Translations under genes and position numbers: made by a program | Shown here: piece after piece, positions 38,487-49,288 of the stretch | How the letters are laid out: each line of letters starts with the position of its first letter | Numbering within the stretch: position 1 is the stretch's first letter | Assembly: GCA_027343695.1 (NCBI GenBank) | Contig: DAHWKJ010000074.1 | Location: 1-64,000 of the forward strand | From: Sulfobacillus sp. | GTDB lineage: Bacteria > Bacillota > Sulfobacillia > Sulfobacillales > Sulfobacillaceae | Direction: 5' to 3' | Length of the DNA stretch: 64,000 nucleotides | Notes under the pieces: model-generated | The model's database searches: none | What the model saw: the letters and a program-made list of their open reading frames with translations, nothing else | What the model was told of the DNA's origin: nothing

Positions 38487-40347
38487 CGTGCTGCACCAAA
38501 AATCGATGAAGGCTTTGATAAAACGTCTCTATCGTTTCCGCCTTTCGCCAACCATGGCCTTCGCCAGGATACACTTCATAAAAGTGAGGCACCCCCCGTC
38601 GCTCCAGGATTTTGACTAAACTATCCGCCTGATTGCGGGGCACCACCACATCTTCCTCTCCCTGAAAAACCGCCAGGGCATCCTGAATTTTCTCCGCATA
38701 ATAGATCGGAGAACGGTCGTGATAAACCTCACTCGCTTCCGGTAACGGTCCGAGCATGGAATCCAAGTACCGCGACTCAAACTTGTGCGTCTCCGCTGCC
38801 AGCGTAAAAAGATTCGAAACGCCAAACAGCGAGACCCCCGCCTTAAAGAATCCGGGATGGTCCACCAAGGTCTTCAGAACCGTGTAGCCGCCCGCACTCC
38901 CCCCCATGATCACCAGCTGTCGAGGATTGACCCAGCCTTGGTTCACACAAAATTGGGCACCGGACACGGCGTCCGCCACGTCGAAAATTCCCCAGTTATG
39001 CTCGAGTGCCTTCCGATACTCTCGACCGTAGCCGGTACTCCCGCGGTAGTTCACACGGAGCACTGCAAACCCACGTGTCGTAAAATACTGCGTCTGCGCA
39101 CTGTACGACCGTGCTTCGTGTCCGGTCGGCCCCCCATGAACCAAAACCACCATCGGGGGGCGCCCCGTCGAGGTGTAGTCAGGGTTCATCGGCCGGTAAA
39201 AGAGCCCATGTACCGAGGCATCCTGGCTCTTCCAAGTGATCGGCTCCGCGGTCGCCAGATAGTGCCGCGCAATGTCATTGGTCCCTGTGTAACGCACCGC
39301 AGTCGGCGAGTCTCCCAGACCCATGATCGTGATCTGACTCGGATCCTGGTCTCCCGAGGTAATCGCCGCAATCACGTTCGCCGTGGGAGAGCTAGAAATT
39401 TGAGCCCAATAGGTAGCTCCCGGTATGGATACGGGACGCGCCCCCGGTTCGGATAAAGACAACCGCACGGGCTCTTCTGTTCCAAGGGCTGCTCGGATGG
39501 CGACCAGGGTTTGGCTATCCGAGCTCCAAGCAAGACTATGCTCTCCTTGTCCCCATGCCGGAGGTGCATACTCTGCGGCGTCGGAGGTCCATTGCGACAC
39601 CGCTCCCGTCTTGCGATCCTTTAAAAACACCTGACTCCATCCGTTCACCTCATGGACGAAAGCCAGAAATTTGCCGTCGGGAGAATAGGCGGGCTGAAAA
39701 ACCAGCCCGCTGCCGTCGGTGGCAGTCAGAGTGTCTTCCACGTGAAGGCCAAGGGGTCCCTCTTGCAGCAATAGCGTAATAAGATGAGTATCGTCCCATG
39801 GCATATTCGGATGATTCCATGCCACGAAGGATAGTTCCAATCCCTCCGGGCTAAAGGTCGGCTGCATATAGAAATCAAAGCCAGTAGCCAGTTTTTGAGG
39901 CCAGCGTTCGCCCTTGGCATCCACGACCCCAAGGCCATCTTGCTGTCCGTCGGAGTAGACGTACGCTACCCACGTTTCGTCTGCCGATAGGGTTGGCGAG
40001 GCCACATCCAGCGAACCCGGTGGCGTGATGGCCACGGGGACTCCTGGTCCGATGGGTTTTTTCCACAATCGACGATCCGCCACAAAATACACGGTATCGC
40101 GGCCAACCGTGAAGTCGCCCCCACCATACCCGACCCGTGCCCGTACTGAAAGTTCTGCCGTAAGATCGCGGGTTGCCCCTCCACTCACGGGCCTGGTGAC
40201 CAAGACCCCAATTCCCGAGCGATCTTCCAGCCACACCAGATGATTCCCGTCGCGACTAAATTGGACATCTCGCAGTCTCAAGTCTTGGGCCAATCGTTTG
40301 GGCGTCACCGGACTCTGCCACACCCCATAAGGCTTTTCTATCGCCAC
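38473..40347 (-). CDS. S9-family prolyl oligopeptidase/acylaminoacyl peptidase
   Basis: A 624-residue cytoplasmic serine peptidase. The first ~380 residues are a beta-propeller with several WD/TolB-like blades (for example FSPEGLELSFVAW, YSPDGKFLAFVHE). The C-terminal alpha/beta hydrolase domain has the oxyanion region VLVHGGPTGHE, nucleophile Ser484 in MGGSAGG, Asp566 in GEEDVVVP and His598 in GEGHGW. It starts at a GTG behind GAGGAGG. Substrates are usually short or N-acylated peptides. It is the last gene before a convergent deacetylase. Confidence 0.92.
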   Translation of the reverse strand: MAIEKPYGVWQSPVTPKRLAQDLRLRDVQFSRDGNHLVWLEDRSGIGVLVTRPVSGGATRDLTAELSVRARVGYGGGDFTVGRDTVYFVADRRLWKKPIGPGVPVAITPPGSLDVASPTLSADETWVAYVYSDGQQDGLGVVDAKGERWPQKLATGFDFYMQPTFSPEGLELSFVAWNHPNMPWDDTHLITLLLQEGPLGLHVEDTLTATDGSGLVFQPAYSPDGKFLAFVHEVNGWSQVFLKDRKTGAVSQWTSDAAEYAPPAWGQGEHSLAWSSDSQTLVAIRAALGTEEPVRLSLSEPGARPVSIPGATYWAQISSSPTANVIAAITSGDQDPSQITIMGLGDSPTAVRYTGTNDIARHYLATAEPITWKSQDASVHGLFYRPMNPDYTSTGRPPMVVLVHGGPTGHEARSYSAQTQYFTTRGFAVLRVNYRGSTGYGREYRKALEHNWGIFDVADAVSGAQFCVNQGWVNPRQLVIMGGSAGGYTVLKTLVDHPGFFKAGVSLFGVSNLFTLAAETHKFESRYLDSMLGPLPEASEVYHDRSPIYYAEKIQDALAVFQGEEDVVVPRNQADSLVKILERRGVPHFYEVYPGEGHGWRKAETIETFYQSLHRFLVQHVIYG

Positions 40348-40434
40348 CTAGTAGTCCTCCTCTGTCCCTGATCGACTTCGGTCAGGCGCACGTTTGCATC
40401 TGTTAAACCCCTCATGGTTGAGGCCCGGCAGAAT

Positions 40435-41280
40435 CTAGTAGGAATAGAACCCGCGCCCACTTTTCTTGCCGAAAAGCCCAGCATCAACCATCTTTTTCAA
40501 TAAGGGTGCTGGACGATATTTCGGGTCGCCAAACCCATCATAGAGCACTTGCATAATAAAGAGACAGGTGTCTAACCCAATAAAATCCGCCAGGGCTAGT
40601 GGCCCCATCGGGTGATTCATGCCCAATTTCATCACGGTATCAATGCCTTCGGGTGTCCCCACGCCCTCTTGTAGTGCAAAAATGGCTTCGTTAATCATCG
40701 GCATCAAGATCCGATTGGCAAGGAAGCCCGGGTAGTCTTGTGCCTCGACTGGGGTCTTACCCATAACCTTGGCCGTCTCGATGACCTCAGCCACCGTTTC
40801 GGCATCAGTCAAAGCACCCCGAATGACTTCCACTAACGCCATCACCGGCACCGGGTTCATAAAGTGCATGCCAATAAATCGGTTGGGTCGCCGCGTCGCA
40901 TTCGCAAGCCGCGTGATCGCAATCGACGACGTGTTAGAGGCTAGAATGGTGGACGGCGGGAACCATTCGTCAGCTGCTTCGAACACTGTACGTTTGACAT
41001 CCTCGCGCTCGACGATGGCCTCGATTACTAGGTCTACCGCGCTAACATCGCGAATGCTCTGCACCATGGTCAACCGCGCTAATGCCTGGTCCCGGTCGGA
41101 GACATTTATCTGGCCTTTCTCCACTTGCCGATTTAATCGGGTTGCAATCCCGTTACGGCCGCTTTCCCGTTGTTCCGGATCCGCGTCGGTTAGAAACGTG
41201 GGGATGCCGTGGGTAATGGCGGTCTGCGCAATGCCAGCCCCCATTTGACCGGACCCAATCACCAATATTGTCTTGATCAT
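40435..41280 (-). CDS. hbd: 3-hydroxybutyryl-CoA dehydrogenase
   Basis: A 281-residue NAD(P)-dependent dehydrogenase interconverting 3-hydroxyacyl-CoA and 3-oxoacyl-CoA. The Rossmann motif is [14 protein letters not shown], and the catalytic His region is [21 protein letters not shown]. The C-terminal dimer domain contains [19 protein letters not shown] and the terminus [10 protein letters not shown]. It follows thl at 49 bases with GGAGGGATC before the ATG. With thl it forms the core of acetoacetyl-CoA/butyryl-CoA or fatty-acid metabolism. Confidence 0.95.
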   Translation of the reverse strand: MIKTILVIGSGQMGAGIAQTAITHGIPTFLTDADPEQRESGRNGIATRLNRQVEKGQINVSDRDQALARLTMVQSIRDVSAVDLVIEAIVEREDVKRTVFEAADEWFPPSTILASNTSSIAITRLANATRRPNRFIGMHFMNPVPVMALVEVIRGALTDAETVAEVIETAKVMGKTPVEAQDYPGFLANRILMPMINEAIFALQEGVGTPEGIDTVMKLGMNHPMGPLALADFIGLDTCLFIMQVLYDGFGDPKYRPAPLLKKMVDAGLFGKKSGRGFYSY

Positions 41281-41329
41281 CGTTTTGATCCCTCCTGAAA
41301 AAATGACTTCTGCATTGAATCAGGATCCT

Positions 41330-42508
41330 TTAGTCCACCCGAATTAAGGTCGCTTCGCCTTGGCCCCCGCCGCTACAAATGGTCGCCACCCCAATCCCAC
41401 CGCCCCGCTCTTGCAACTCCAGAATTAAAGTCATGAGAATCCGCGCGCCGGACGCCCCAATGGGATGCCCCAACGCCACCGCGCCTCCATTGACATTCAC
41501 AATGTCCGGATCGAATTCGGCCAAACGCATACTGGTCAGCGCGACCGCGGCAAAGGCTTCGTTGATTTCTGCCAAATGCACGTCACGGGTGGTCAGGTGG
41601 GCTTTTTTCAAGGCGGCTTGGGCCGCATAGGCCGGGACCGTATGGAGGTATTTAGGTTCACTGGAATATTGGCCCGAGGCAAGAATCCTCGCCAAAATCT
41701 GGAGTCCACGCCGCTCCGCTTCCTGTCGTTCCATCAATACCAAGGCCGTCGCGCCGTCGGTGAGGCCTGGGGCATTACCCGCCGTAACGCTGCCATCACT
41801 CACGAAGACGGGCCGCAACGCCGCCAGTTTCTCTAACGAGGTGTCAGCCCGCGGTCCAACATCCTCGGATACCACGGTACTGCCTTTTTTACCAGGGACC
41901 GTGACCGGAACAATTTCTTTGGCAAACCGGCCCCGCTGCATGGCGTGCAGTGCCCTTACATGGCTGCGGTAAGCCCATTCGTCTTGAGCTTGTCGAGTAA
42001 TCTTGAATTCCCGAGCGACCTCGCTCCCATAAACCCCCATGTGGCAATCACCGAAGCTACACCACAAGCCATCATGGACCACCGAGTCCACCAGAGTACT
42101 GTCGCCCATCCGAAGGCCCCACCGGGCATTCGGCACCAGATAGGGTGCACGGCTCATGGATTCCATGCCCCCGGCTACCGCCGACCGAATTTCTCCCAGG
42201 CGAATCGCCATGTCTGCCAGATTCACTGCCCGAAGGCTCGAGGCACAGACTTTGTTAATGGTGTCCGAGGGTACCGTGTTGGGCAGTCCGGCTTTTATCG
42301 AGGCTTGCCGCGAGGGGATTTGACCTTCGCCGGCCTGCACCACTTGACCCATGAATACATAATCGATTCCATCGGCCGGAACTTGGGCTCGTTCCAGCGC
42401 CCCCCGAATGGCCGTTGCACCTAAATCCGTGGCGGGAAGGTCTTTCAATCCTCCACCAAAAGACACAAACGGTGTCCGAGCCAGGCTGACCACTACCGTC
42501 TCTGACAT
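41330..42508 (-). CDS. thl: Acetyl-CoA acetyltransferase (thiolase)
   Basis: A 392-residue thiolase. The acyl-accepting Cys is in INKVCASSLRAV, the His in GHPIGASGARI and the second Cys in ATICSGGGQGEA; INEAFAAVA is also present. The small size and active-site set fit biosynthetic acetoacetyl-CoA thiolases. GTGAGGCG precedes the ATG. It sits between murA and hbd, all on the same strand. Confidence 0.95.
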   Translation of the reverse strand: MSETVVVSLARTPFVSFGGGLKDLPATDLGATAIRGALERAQVPADGIDYVFMGQVVQAGEGQIPSRQASIKAGLPNTVPSDTINKVCASSLRAVNLADMAIRLGEIRSAVAGGMESMSRAPYLVPNARWGLRMGDSTLVDSVVHDGLWCSFGDCHMGVYGSEVAREFKITRQAQDEWAYRSHVRALHAMQRGRFAKEIVPVTVPGKKGSTVVSEDVGPRADTSLEKLAALRPVFVSDGSVTAGNAPGLTDGATALVLMERQEAERRGLQILARILASGQYSSEPKYLHTVPAYAAQAALKKAHLTTRDVHLAEINEAFAAVALTSMRLAEFDPDIVNVNGGAVALGHPIGASGARILMTLILELQERGGGIGVATICSGGGQGEATLIRVD

Positions 42509-42523
42509 ATAAACGCCTCACTT

Positions 42524-43783
42524 TCAAGACTCTCGGTGAACTTTCGCTCCTAATTGTGCTAACTTCTTTTCGATTGCGTGATAGCCCCGATCAATATATT
42601 CCACTTGGTCTACCACGGTTGTGCCCAACGCCCCTAAGGCTGCCAGTACCAGCGCGGCGCCTCCACGAATATCTTGAGCTTCCACCGGAGCGGCTGTCAA
42701 CGCATCGACCCCGCGAACAATGGCGGTTTCATGCTCCACTTTAATATTGGCCCCCAATCGGACCAGATCATGGGTATACCCAAATCGATTCTCAAAAACG
42801 GTTTCTTGTACCACTGCCACCCCGTCCGCCACACTCAGCAAGGACACCATTTGTGGGTGCAAATCAGTAGGGAAGCCGGGATAGGGCAGCGTCTCGATGT
42901 CCACCGCAACCGCGCGTTGACGCATCGACAAACGAATCCAATCCATGTCCTCCTCAACTACCGCGCCAACTTGTTCCAATTTCAACAACACGGTGCGTAA
43001 ATGTTCTGGGATCACATTAGTCACGGTCACCACCCCACCCGTGATTGCGGCGGCTATGAGATAGGTGCCTGCCTCCAGCCGGTCGGGAATAATTTCATGG
43101 TGAGCCCCGTGTAACGACGCCACCCCCGCGATGCGAATCAGATTGGTACCGGCACCACGCACCCGCGCCCCCATGGCATTTAAGAAATTAGCCATGTCCA
43201 CAATTTCCGGTTCCATGGCCGCATTTTCAAGAATCGTGGTGCCACGGGCCAGGCTGCCCGCAATCATCAAGTTAATAGTAGTGCCGAATGAAGCTCGCTC
43301 AATGTAGATCCGGGTTCCTTGAAGACGACCATCGACCTCGCCAATAATCGATCCATGTTCGAGGCCCATTGTGGCACCGAGCGCCTCAAATCCGCGAACA
43401 TGAAAATTTACGGGTCGTGACCCAATTTGGCATCCACCCGGGAAGGCCACATTGGCCTTACCGAGGCGCGCCAACAATAGACCGACAACATATGTGGAGC
43501 CCCGCAACTTACGAGCTAGTTCGTATGGCGCCTCATAATGCTGGAGTCCTCGGGCATCAATCCTGAGGCGAGTTGCACTATCCCATTCGACCATCGCCCC
43601 GAGTTGGCGTAGAATTTCGCACAGATCAAGAATATCCGTGTAGCGTGGGACATTTTCCAGCACCGTGACCCCTTCGGCCGCCAATGCGGCCGCCGTAATA
43701 ATAGGGAGGGCGCTATTCTTGGACCCCTCGATCACGACCTCTCCCGCTAAGGAGTGCTGGCCTTCAATCACCAAACGTGCCAA
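42524..43783 (-). CDS. murA: UDP-N-acetylglucosamine 1-carboxyvinyltransferase
   Basis: A 419-residue enzyme of the first committed step of peptidoglycan synthesis, transferring enolpyruvate to UDP-GlcNAc. The EPSP-synthase-like fold starts LAGEVVIEGSKNSALPI, and the reactive cysteine is in PGGCQIGSRPVNFH, so the enzyme should be fosfomycin-sensitive. It starts at a TTG seven bases after GGAGGGG, 17 bases downstream of guaB. Another murA copy may exist elsewhere, as in many Firmicutes. Confidence 0.95.
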   Translation of the reverse strand: MARLVIEGQHSLAGEVVIEGSKNSALPIITAAALAAEGVTVLENVPRYTDILDLCEILRQLGAMVEWDSATRLRIDARGLQHYEAPYELARKLRGSTYVVGLLLARLGKANVAFPGGCQIGSRPVNFHVRGFEALGATMGLEHGSIIGEVDGRLQGTRIYIERASFGTTINLMIAGSLARGTTILENAAMEPEIVDMANFLNAMGARVRGAGTNLIRIAGVASLHGAHHEIIPDRLEAGTYLIAAAITGGVVTVTNVIPEHLRTVLLKLEQVGAVVEEDMDWIRLSMRQRAVAVDIETLPYPGFPTDLHPQMVSLLSVADGVAVVQETVFENRFGYTHDLVRLGANIKVEHETAIVRGVDALTAAPVEAQDIRGGAALVLAALGALGTTVVDQVEYIDRGYHAIEKKLAQLGAKVHRES

Positions 43784-43800
43784 AGTGTTCCCCTCCGCGG

Positions 43801-45282
<1,482 letters not shown>

Positions 45283-45311
45283 CTAAAGTTTAACCAAGTC
45301 TACCAGAGCAA

Positions 45312-46676
45312 TCACCTCGATCGCAATTGGTCTGCAATAATTTGTGCCACCTGATAGACGTTTCCGGCCCCCATCGTGATGAAGGTATCTCCAGGTCGTA
45401 TGTCGAACAAAATCGGCTCCACGGCACCCATCATATCGGGATAAAAGTACACATCTTTGCCCTGGCGATCCGCGACGGCCTGAGCGAGCGCCGCTCCGGT
45501 GACCCCAGGAATTGTAGGTTCGCCGGGCGGGGCATAGATGTCAGTCAAGTACAGTTCGTCAGCTTCCCCGAAACTATCCACAAACTGATTCCAGAGATTT
45601 TTGGTACGGACATAGCGCTGGGGTTGGAATAGCGCAATCACTCGTCCTGACGTGACTTGTCGTGCTGCACGCAATGTCGATTGGATTTCGGTCGGATGAT
45701 GCGCGTAGTCATCCACCACGCGGCTTGGCCCGTCAAATAACACTTGAAAGCGGCGCTCAGCGTTTTTGAACTGCCGCATGCTTTCGACGCCATCCAACCA
45801 TGCCACCCCCACGTGGTGCGCTGCCGTTAAGGCACCAAGCGCATTCACCACATTGTGAATTCCAGGCACCCGCAATTCGGCGGGACCTAGGGTCTGGCCT
45901 TTGACTTCGAGCCTAAACGTCGTCCCGGTCTGTGACGTCTTAATGTCCCGGGCTCGCACCATCGCGTTGTCGTCCAATCCATATCCTACCATCGGTACTG
46001 AGAGGTGTTCACCAATTTGCCTCAGAATCGCATTATCGATCCCAATCACTGCCAACCCATCAGTTGGTACCTTAGCTAAATATTCATCAAATGCCGCCAC
46101 TAAGCGTTCAAACCGGCCCCCATAATGGTCTAAGTGCTCCGCCTCCACATTCGTGGCCACAGCGACCAAAGGCTGATACCGCAAGAAGGTGCCATCGCTT
46201 TCATCCGCCTCAGCGACTGCGTAAGCGCCATGGCCGACTAATAAATTGCCGTTGAATTGGGAGACTTCTCCGCCCACCAAAACGGTCGGATCAAGCCCTT
46301 GATGCTGCAGAATGGTCCCGATCATGGTGGTGGTCGTCGTCTTGCCGTGGGTTCCACTGACCGTGATGGCTTGATACGGCAAGAGCGCTTCCGCTAAAAT
46401 CTCCGACCGATGGGCTAGCCGAATCCCTTGATGTAGAGCTTCTCTCCGTTCAGGGTTATCCGGCGAGACATCCGTGTTATAAACCACCAGGTCTTGCCCC
46501 TGGATCCATTCCGGACGATGTTCGTAATACACCGGGATCCCGGCCGCTTCAAGCCGCTCAGTGCGGCTCGAGCGCTTCATATCGGATCCCGTGACGCGAC
46601 GTCCCTGACCGTGTAATAAGAGGGCCAGCCCGCTCATACTGTACCCACCGATTCCGATAAAATGCACCTGCTTCAT
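45312..46676 (-). CDS. murC: UDP-N-acetylmuramate-L-alanine ligase
   Basis: A 454-residue Mur ligase adding L-alanine to UDP-MurNAc. The N-terminal Rossmann-like domain has VHFIGIGGYSMSGLA, the ATP loop is SGTHGKTTTTTM, the central domain has EADESDGTF and NVEAEHLDHYG, and the C-terminal domain has VVDDYAHHPTEI. The ATG at 46676 follows GGGAGG. The longer open frame upstream overlaps the next gene and is not family-like. Confidence 0.94.
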   Translation of the reverse strand: MKQVHFIGIGGYSMSGLALLLHGQGRRVTGSDMKRSSRTERLEAAGIPVYYEHRPEWIQGQDLVVYNTDVSPDNPERREALHQGIRLAHRSEILAEALLPYQAITVSGTHGKTTTTTMIGTILQHQGLDPTVLVGGEVSQFNGNLLVGHGAYAVAEADESDGTFLRYQPLVAVATNVEAEHLDHYGGRFERLVAAFDEYLAKVPTDGLAVIGIDNAILRQIGEHLSVPMVGYGLDDNAMVRARDIKTSQTGTTFRLEVKGQTLGPAELRVPGIHNVVNALGALTAAHHVGVAWLDGVESMRQFKNAERRFQVLFDGPSRVVDDYAHHPTEIQSTLRAARQVTSGRVIALFQPQRYVRTKNLWNQFVDSFGEADELYLTDIYAPPGEPTIPGVTGAALAQAVADRQGKDVYFYPDMMGAVEPILFDIRPGDTFITMGAGNVYQVAQIIADQLRSR

Positions 46677-46710
46677 TATTGGGGAGCCTCCCTGTATCTC
46701 TGATGTGACT

Positions 46711-47232
46711 CTAATGGAACGACCAGTTTTGGTCCACCCATAGATCCACATAATGCTGAGCGGCCTGTTCAATATGTACCGTCTCTTGCTGATTCAAAAC
46801 CCGCACCACGCGAGCTGGAACGCCCAACACCAAGCTGAATGGCGGAATCACGATCCCTTCGGGGATCACGGCGCCAGCGCCGATAATACAATGATGACCA
46901 ATCTGTGCGCCGTTCATAATGATGGCGCCCATCCCGACCAACACATAGTCTTCTAAAATGGCCCCGTGGATCACAGCACGATGCCCAATCGTCACATCAT
47001 GGCCAATTTGACACGGATAGCCGGGATCCGCATGCAGCACCGCGCCATCTTGCACATTGGTGCGGTGACCAATGGTAATCGGCGTAGTGTCCGCCCGCAC
47101 CACCGCATTAAACCAAATGGAAGCCTCTTTTTCGACACGCACCTGCCCAATCAGATACGATCCGGGCCCAATAAACACCGGGTTGGCTATCGAGGGTTCG
47201 TATTCCCCAAATTTTAGCAACATGCCCTTCAT
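46711..47232 (-). CDS. Gamma-carbonic-anhydrase-like hexapeptide-repeat protein
   Basis: A 173-residue left-handed beta-helix protein of the YrdA/PaaY/gamma-CA family, expected to trimerise and bind a metal between subunits. Hexapeptide turns run through SIWFNAVVRADTTPITIG, NVQDGAVLHAD, IGHDVTIGHRAVIHG and VGMGAIIMNGAQI. The candidate metal histidines are in VLHAD and in TIGHRAVIHG. Whether it hydrates CO2 or has another role is unknown. A second methionine three codons in is an alternative start. Confidence 0.85.
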   Translation of the reverse strand: MKGMLLKFGEYEPSIANPVFIGPGSYLIGQVRVEKEASIWFNAVVRADTTPITIGHRTNVQDGAVLHADPGYPCQIGHDVTIGHRAVIHGAILEDYVLVGMGAIIMNGAQIGHHCIIGAGAVIPEGIVIPPFSLVLGVPARVVRVLNQQETVHIEQAAQHYVDLWVDQNWSFH

Positions 47233-47252
47233 TCTCCCTTAAGGTGACATAA

Positions 47253-47281
47253 TTATCCACGCTATCCACAGCTTATACACA
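47253..47281. promoter_or_regulatory. Cluster of three DnaA-box-like 9-mers
   Basis: TTATCCACG (47253), CTATCCACA (47262) and TTATACACA (47273) follow each other in the same orientation between tsaD and the gamma-CA-like gene. The third fits the TTATNCACA consensus exactly; the first two each differ by one base. The stretch also lies in the upstream region of the gamma-CA-like gene. Confidence 0.45.
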
Positions 47282-47286
47282 GGGAC

Positions 47287-48288
47287 TTACCGTCCCAGGG
47301 GATAATTCGTCCGTGGCGAGGCTCCCATATCCATTCGATGCCCTGCTTCAAGCCGATAATACCCTAAAGCTGCCACCATGGCCGCGTTGTCGGTACATAA
47401 TTCCACCGGTGGAATGTGAAGCCGCACAGCATGGCGGGCCGCTAATAGACTCATCTGCTCTCTCAGCGCCGTGTTGGCACTCACACCTCCAGCCAGATAT
47501 AGCTCATGGACCGGATGGCGGGTTAAGGCGCGCGTCATGGTTTTGACCAGTGCCCGCACCACGGCATCTTCAAGCGCCCACGCAATATCCCCCGGGCGAT
47601 CAGGATAGGCGACCACCATTTCTCTGGTGGCAGTTTTGAGTCCGCTGAAACTAAAGTCGAGGCTCTCGGGCCCTAAATTTGCCAGCGGCAGACGAAGCCG
47701 CGGCTCCACTCGTGCAGTGCGGGCCAAACGTTCAATCTGTGGGCCACCCGGGTAGGGAAGGCCTAGCGCTCGCGCTCCTTTATCAAAGGCTTCACCCGCG
47801 GCGTCGTCCCGAGTTTCCCCTAAAACGTCGAGGCGGCCATGGCCCTGCCACAGCACAATCGTCGTATGCCCGCCGGAGACCAGCAGTCCCAATGCAGGAA
47901 AGGCAATCGGTTCGATTAGGGCATTCGCGTAAAGATGGGCTTCGAGATGATGCACGCCGACCACCGGAATTCCAAGCCCCATCCCCAAAGCTTTGGCGAA
48001 GGTGACCCCGATTAGGAGCGCGCCTAAAAGCCCCGGGCCCTCGGTCACCGCGATGGCGTCGATGGCCGACAAGGAGATGCGGGAACGTTCGAGCGTTTCC
48101 TCGAGGACCGGTAAAATCGCCATGGTATGCTCGCGAGCCGCCACTTCCGGCACCACCCCGCCATACCGTGCATGAATCTTAGCAGAGGAAGCCACTGCTT
48201 GCGATACTAAGTGGCGACCATCTTGGACCACGGCAATCGCTGTATCATCGCATGAGGATTCGATTCCTAAAACGTTCAGAACTCCCAC
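47287..48288 (-). CDS. tsaD: tRNA threonylcarbamoyladenosine synthase subunit TsaD
   Basis: A 333-residue Kae1/YgjD ASKHA-fold protein that transfers threonylcarbamoyl to A37 of ANN-decoding tRNAs together with TsaB and TsaE. It has GIESSCDDTAIAV, the metal histidines in VGVHHLEAHLYAN, LLVSGGHTTIV and LAGGVSANTALRE. The start is a GTG (48288) with GAGGGG upstream. It is separated from tsaE-tsaB-rimI by a small gene on the opposite strand. Confidence 0.96.
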   Translation of the reverse strand: MGVLNVLGIESSCDDTAIAVVQDGRHLVSQAVASSAKIHARYGGVVPEVAAREHTMAILPVLEETLERSRISLSAIDAIAVTEGPGLLGALLIGVTFAKALGMGLGIPVVGVHHLEAHLYANALIEPIAFPALGLLVSGGHTTIVLWQGHGRLDVLGETRDDAAGEAFDKGARALGLPYPGGPQIERLARTARVEPRLRLPLANLGPESLDFSFSGLKTATREMVVAYPDRPGDIAWALEDAVVRALVKTMTRALTRHPVHELYLAGGVSANTALREQMSLLAARHAVRLHIPPVELCTDNAAMVAALGYYRLEAGHRMDMGASPRTNYPLGR

Positions 48289-48363
48289 CTCCGTTGACCC
48301 CTCGAGTTAATTTTACCGGTTTTGCCCATACTACATCCATCCCAGCGAGAGGAGCCCCACGAC

Positions 48364-48828
48364 ATGTTACTGGCATATGGTTTTCTACTATTTCTAGTGT
48401 TCGCGGCACCAGCACCTCTGGTGCTCTCACCGACCACCTATCGTCTCTTGACGTTAGGCCATTTCTTTGTGTTCTTAATTAGTATCATTCTTTTTGTGTT
48501 ATTAGGACGCAGCCTGGCCAAACGGCACCGCAAGTTTATCTTTCCAACCTTTTTAGTCGGTCTCTTAACCGCCTTTTTAGGCGCGTTGGCTTACCAGTAT
48601 ATGTTGCGCTTACCGATAGCCCAAGCCGCTTTCCTTAGCCAGTTGCATGGGGTTCCGAGCGACGCCGCGCTCACCATGCTCCGTCTTCACGTGGTCACCA
48701 GCACGCTCTTAATTAGCCTGATGGGGGGGATTTTCTATGGGATACTCGGGGTCTTTGCCGCCTGGTGGGGAGGGCGAATCGTGCGGCGCCATCCCGCCGA
48801 TGAAACTAGAGTGGATCCTTCCACATAA
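48364..48828 (+). CDS. Small polytopic membrane protein, unknown function
   Basis: A 154-residue protein with four likely transmembrane helices (about residues 3-20, 28-46, 58-78 and 113-140) and basic loops (RSLAKRHRKF, RIVRRHP). No motif identifies a function. GAGAGGAG precedes the ATG at 48364; the frame is open upstream but lacks a site. It is the only plus-strand gene inside the tsa block, and its end overlaps rimI by 23 bases in convergent orientation. Confidence 0.65.
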   Translation: MLLAYGFLLFLVFAAPAPLVLSPTTYRLLTLGHFFVFLISIILFVLLGRSLAKRHRKFIFPTFLVGLLTAFLGALAYQYMLRLPIAQAAFLSQLHGVPSDAALTMLRLHVVTSTLLISLMGGIFYGILGVFAAWWGGRIVRRHPADETRVDPST

Positions 48829-49288
48829 TAAAGGCATCTTCATGGGTATCCGTGTAGTAGCCGCGCCGCACTCCTAGTTGCACAAATCCCATCTTGTGAT
48901 AAAGATTTTGAGCCACAATGTTGCCACGTCGCACTTCTAAGGTCATCCGCTGTACCCCTAACGCCCGTGCCCGCTCAACCATGCCTTCCATCATACGTTC
49001 ACCCAAGTGGTGTCCCCGGTAATCGGGATGCACCGCGACATTGGTCACATGCGCTTCGTCGAGAATAATCCACATCCCACCGTACGAGACCACGCGTCCG
49101 TGAAAGTCCAAAACCAAATAGGTGGCGAACGTATTTTCCAGGATTTCGGTCTGGAACGCGTTGCGAGACCAAGGCGTGGGAAAGGAGTGCGCCTCAATCG
49201 CCATCACCGCATCCAGGTCCACCAAATACATGTCGCGAACCAAAACCTCGGATGGAGCGTGTTCTGAAGCATCATCACTGACCGCCAT
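48806..49288 (-). CDS. rimI: Ribosomal-protein-alanine N-acetyltransferase
   Basis: A 160-residue GNAT acetyltransferase. The acetyl-CoA loop is VTNVAVHPDYRGHHLGERMM. Substrate-side residues are in HSFPTPWSRNAF, and the C-terminus has NLYHKMGFVQLGVRRGYY, all typical of RimI beside tsaB. The ATG at 49288 follows GAGGGTGA and overlaps tsaB by 14 bases. Confidence 0.92.
   Translation of the reverse strand: MAVSDDASEHAPSEVLVRDMYLVDLDAVMAIEAHSFPTPWSRNAFQTEILENTFATYLVLDFHGRVVSYGGMWIILDEAHVTNVAVHPDYRGHHLGERMMEGMVERARALGVQRMTLEVRRGNIVAQNLYHKMGFVQLGVRRGYYTDTHEDAFIMWKDPL

Noticed and set aside
40360-40434. Small hairpins (CCTGA...TCAGG, CCTCA...TGAGG) between hbd and the S9 peptidase gene
   Set aside because: Stems of five bases or fewer without uridine tails; too weak to call.
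46674-46695. GGGGAGCCTCCC inverted sequence before murC as a terminator
   Set aside because: The arms leave no room for a loop, and the sequence is better explained as the murC ribosome binding site region.
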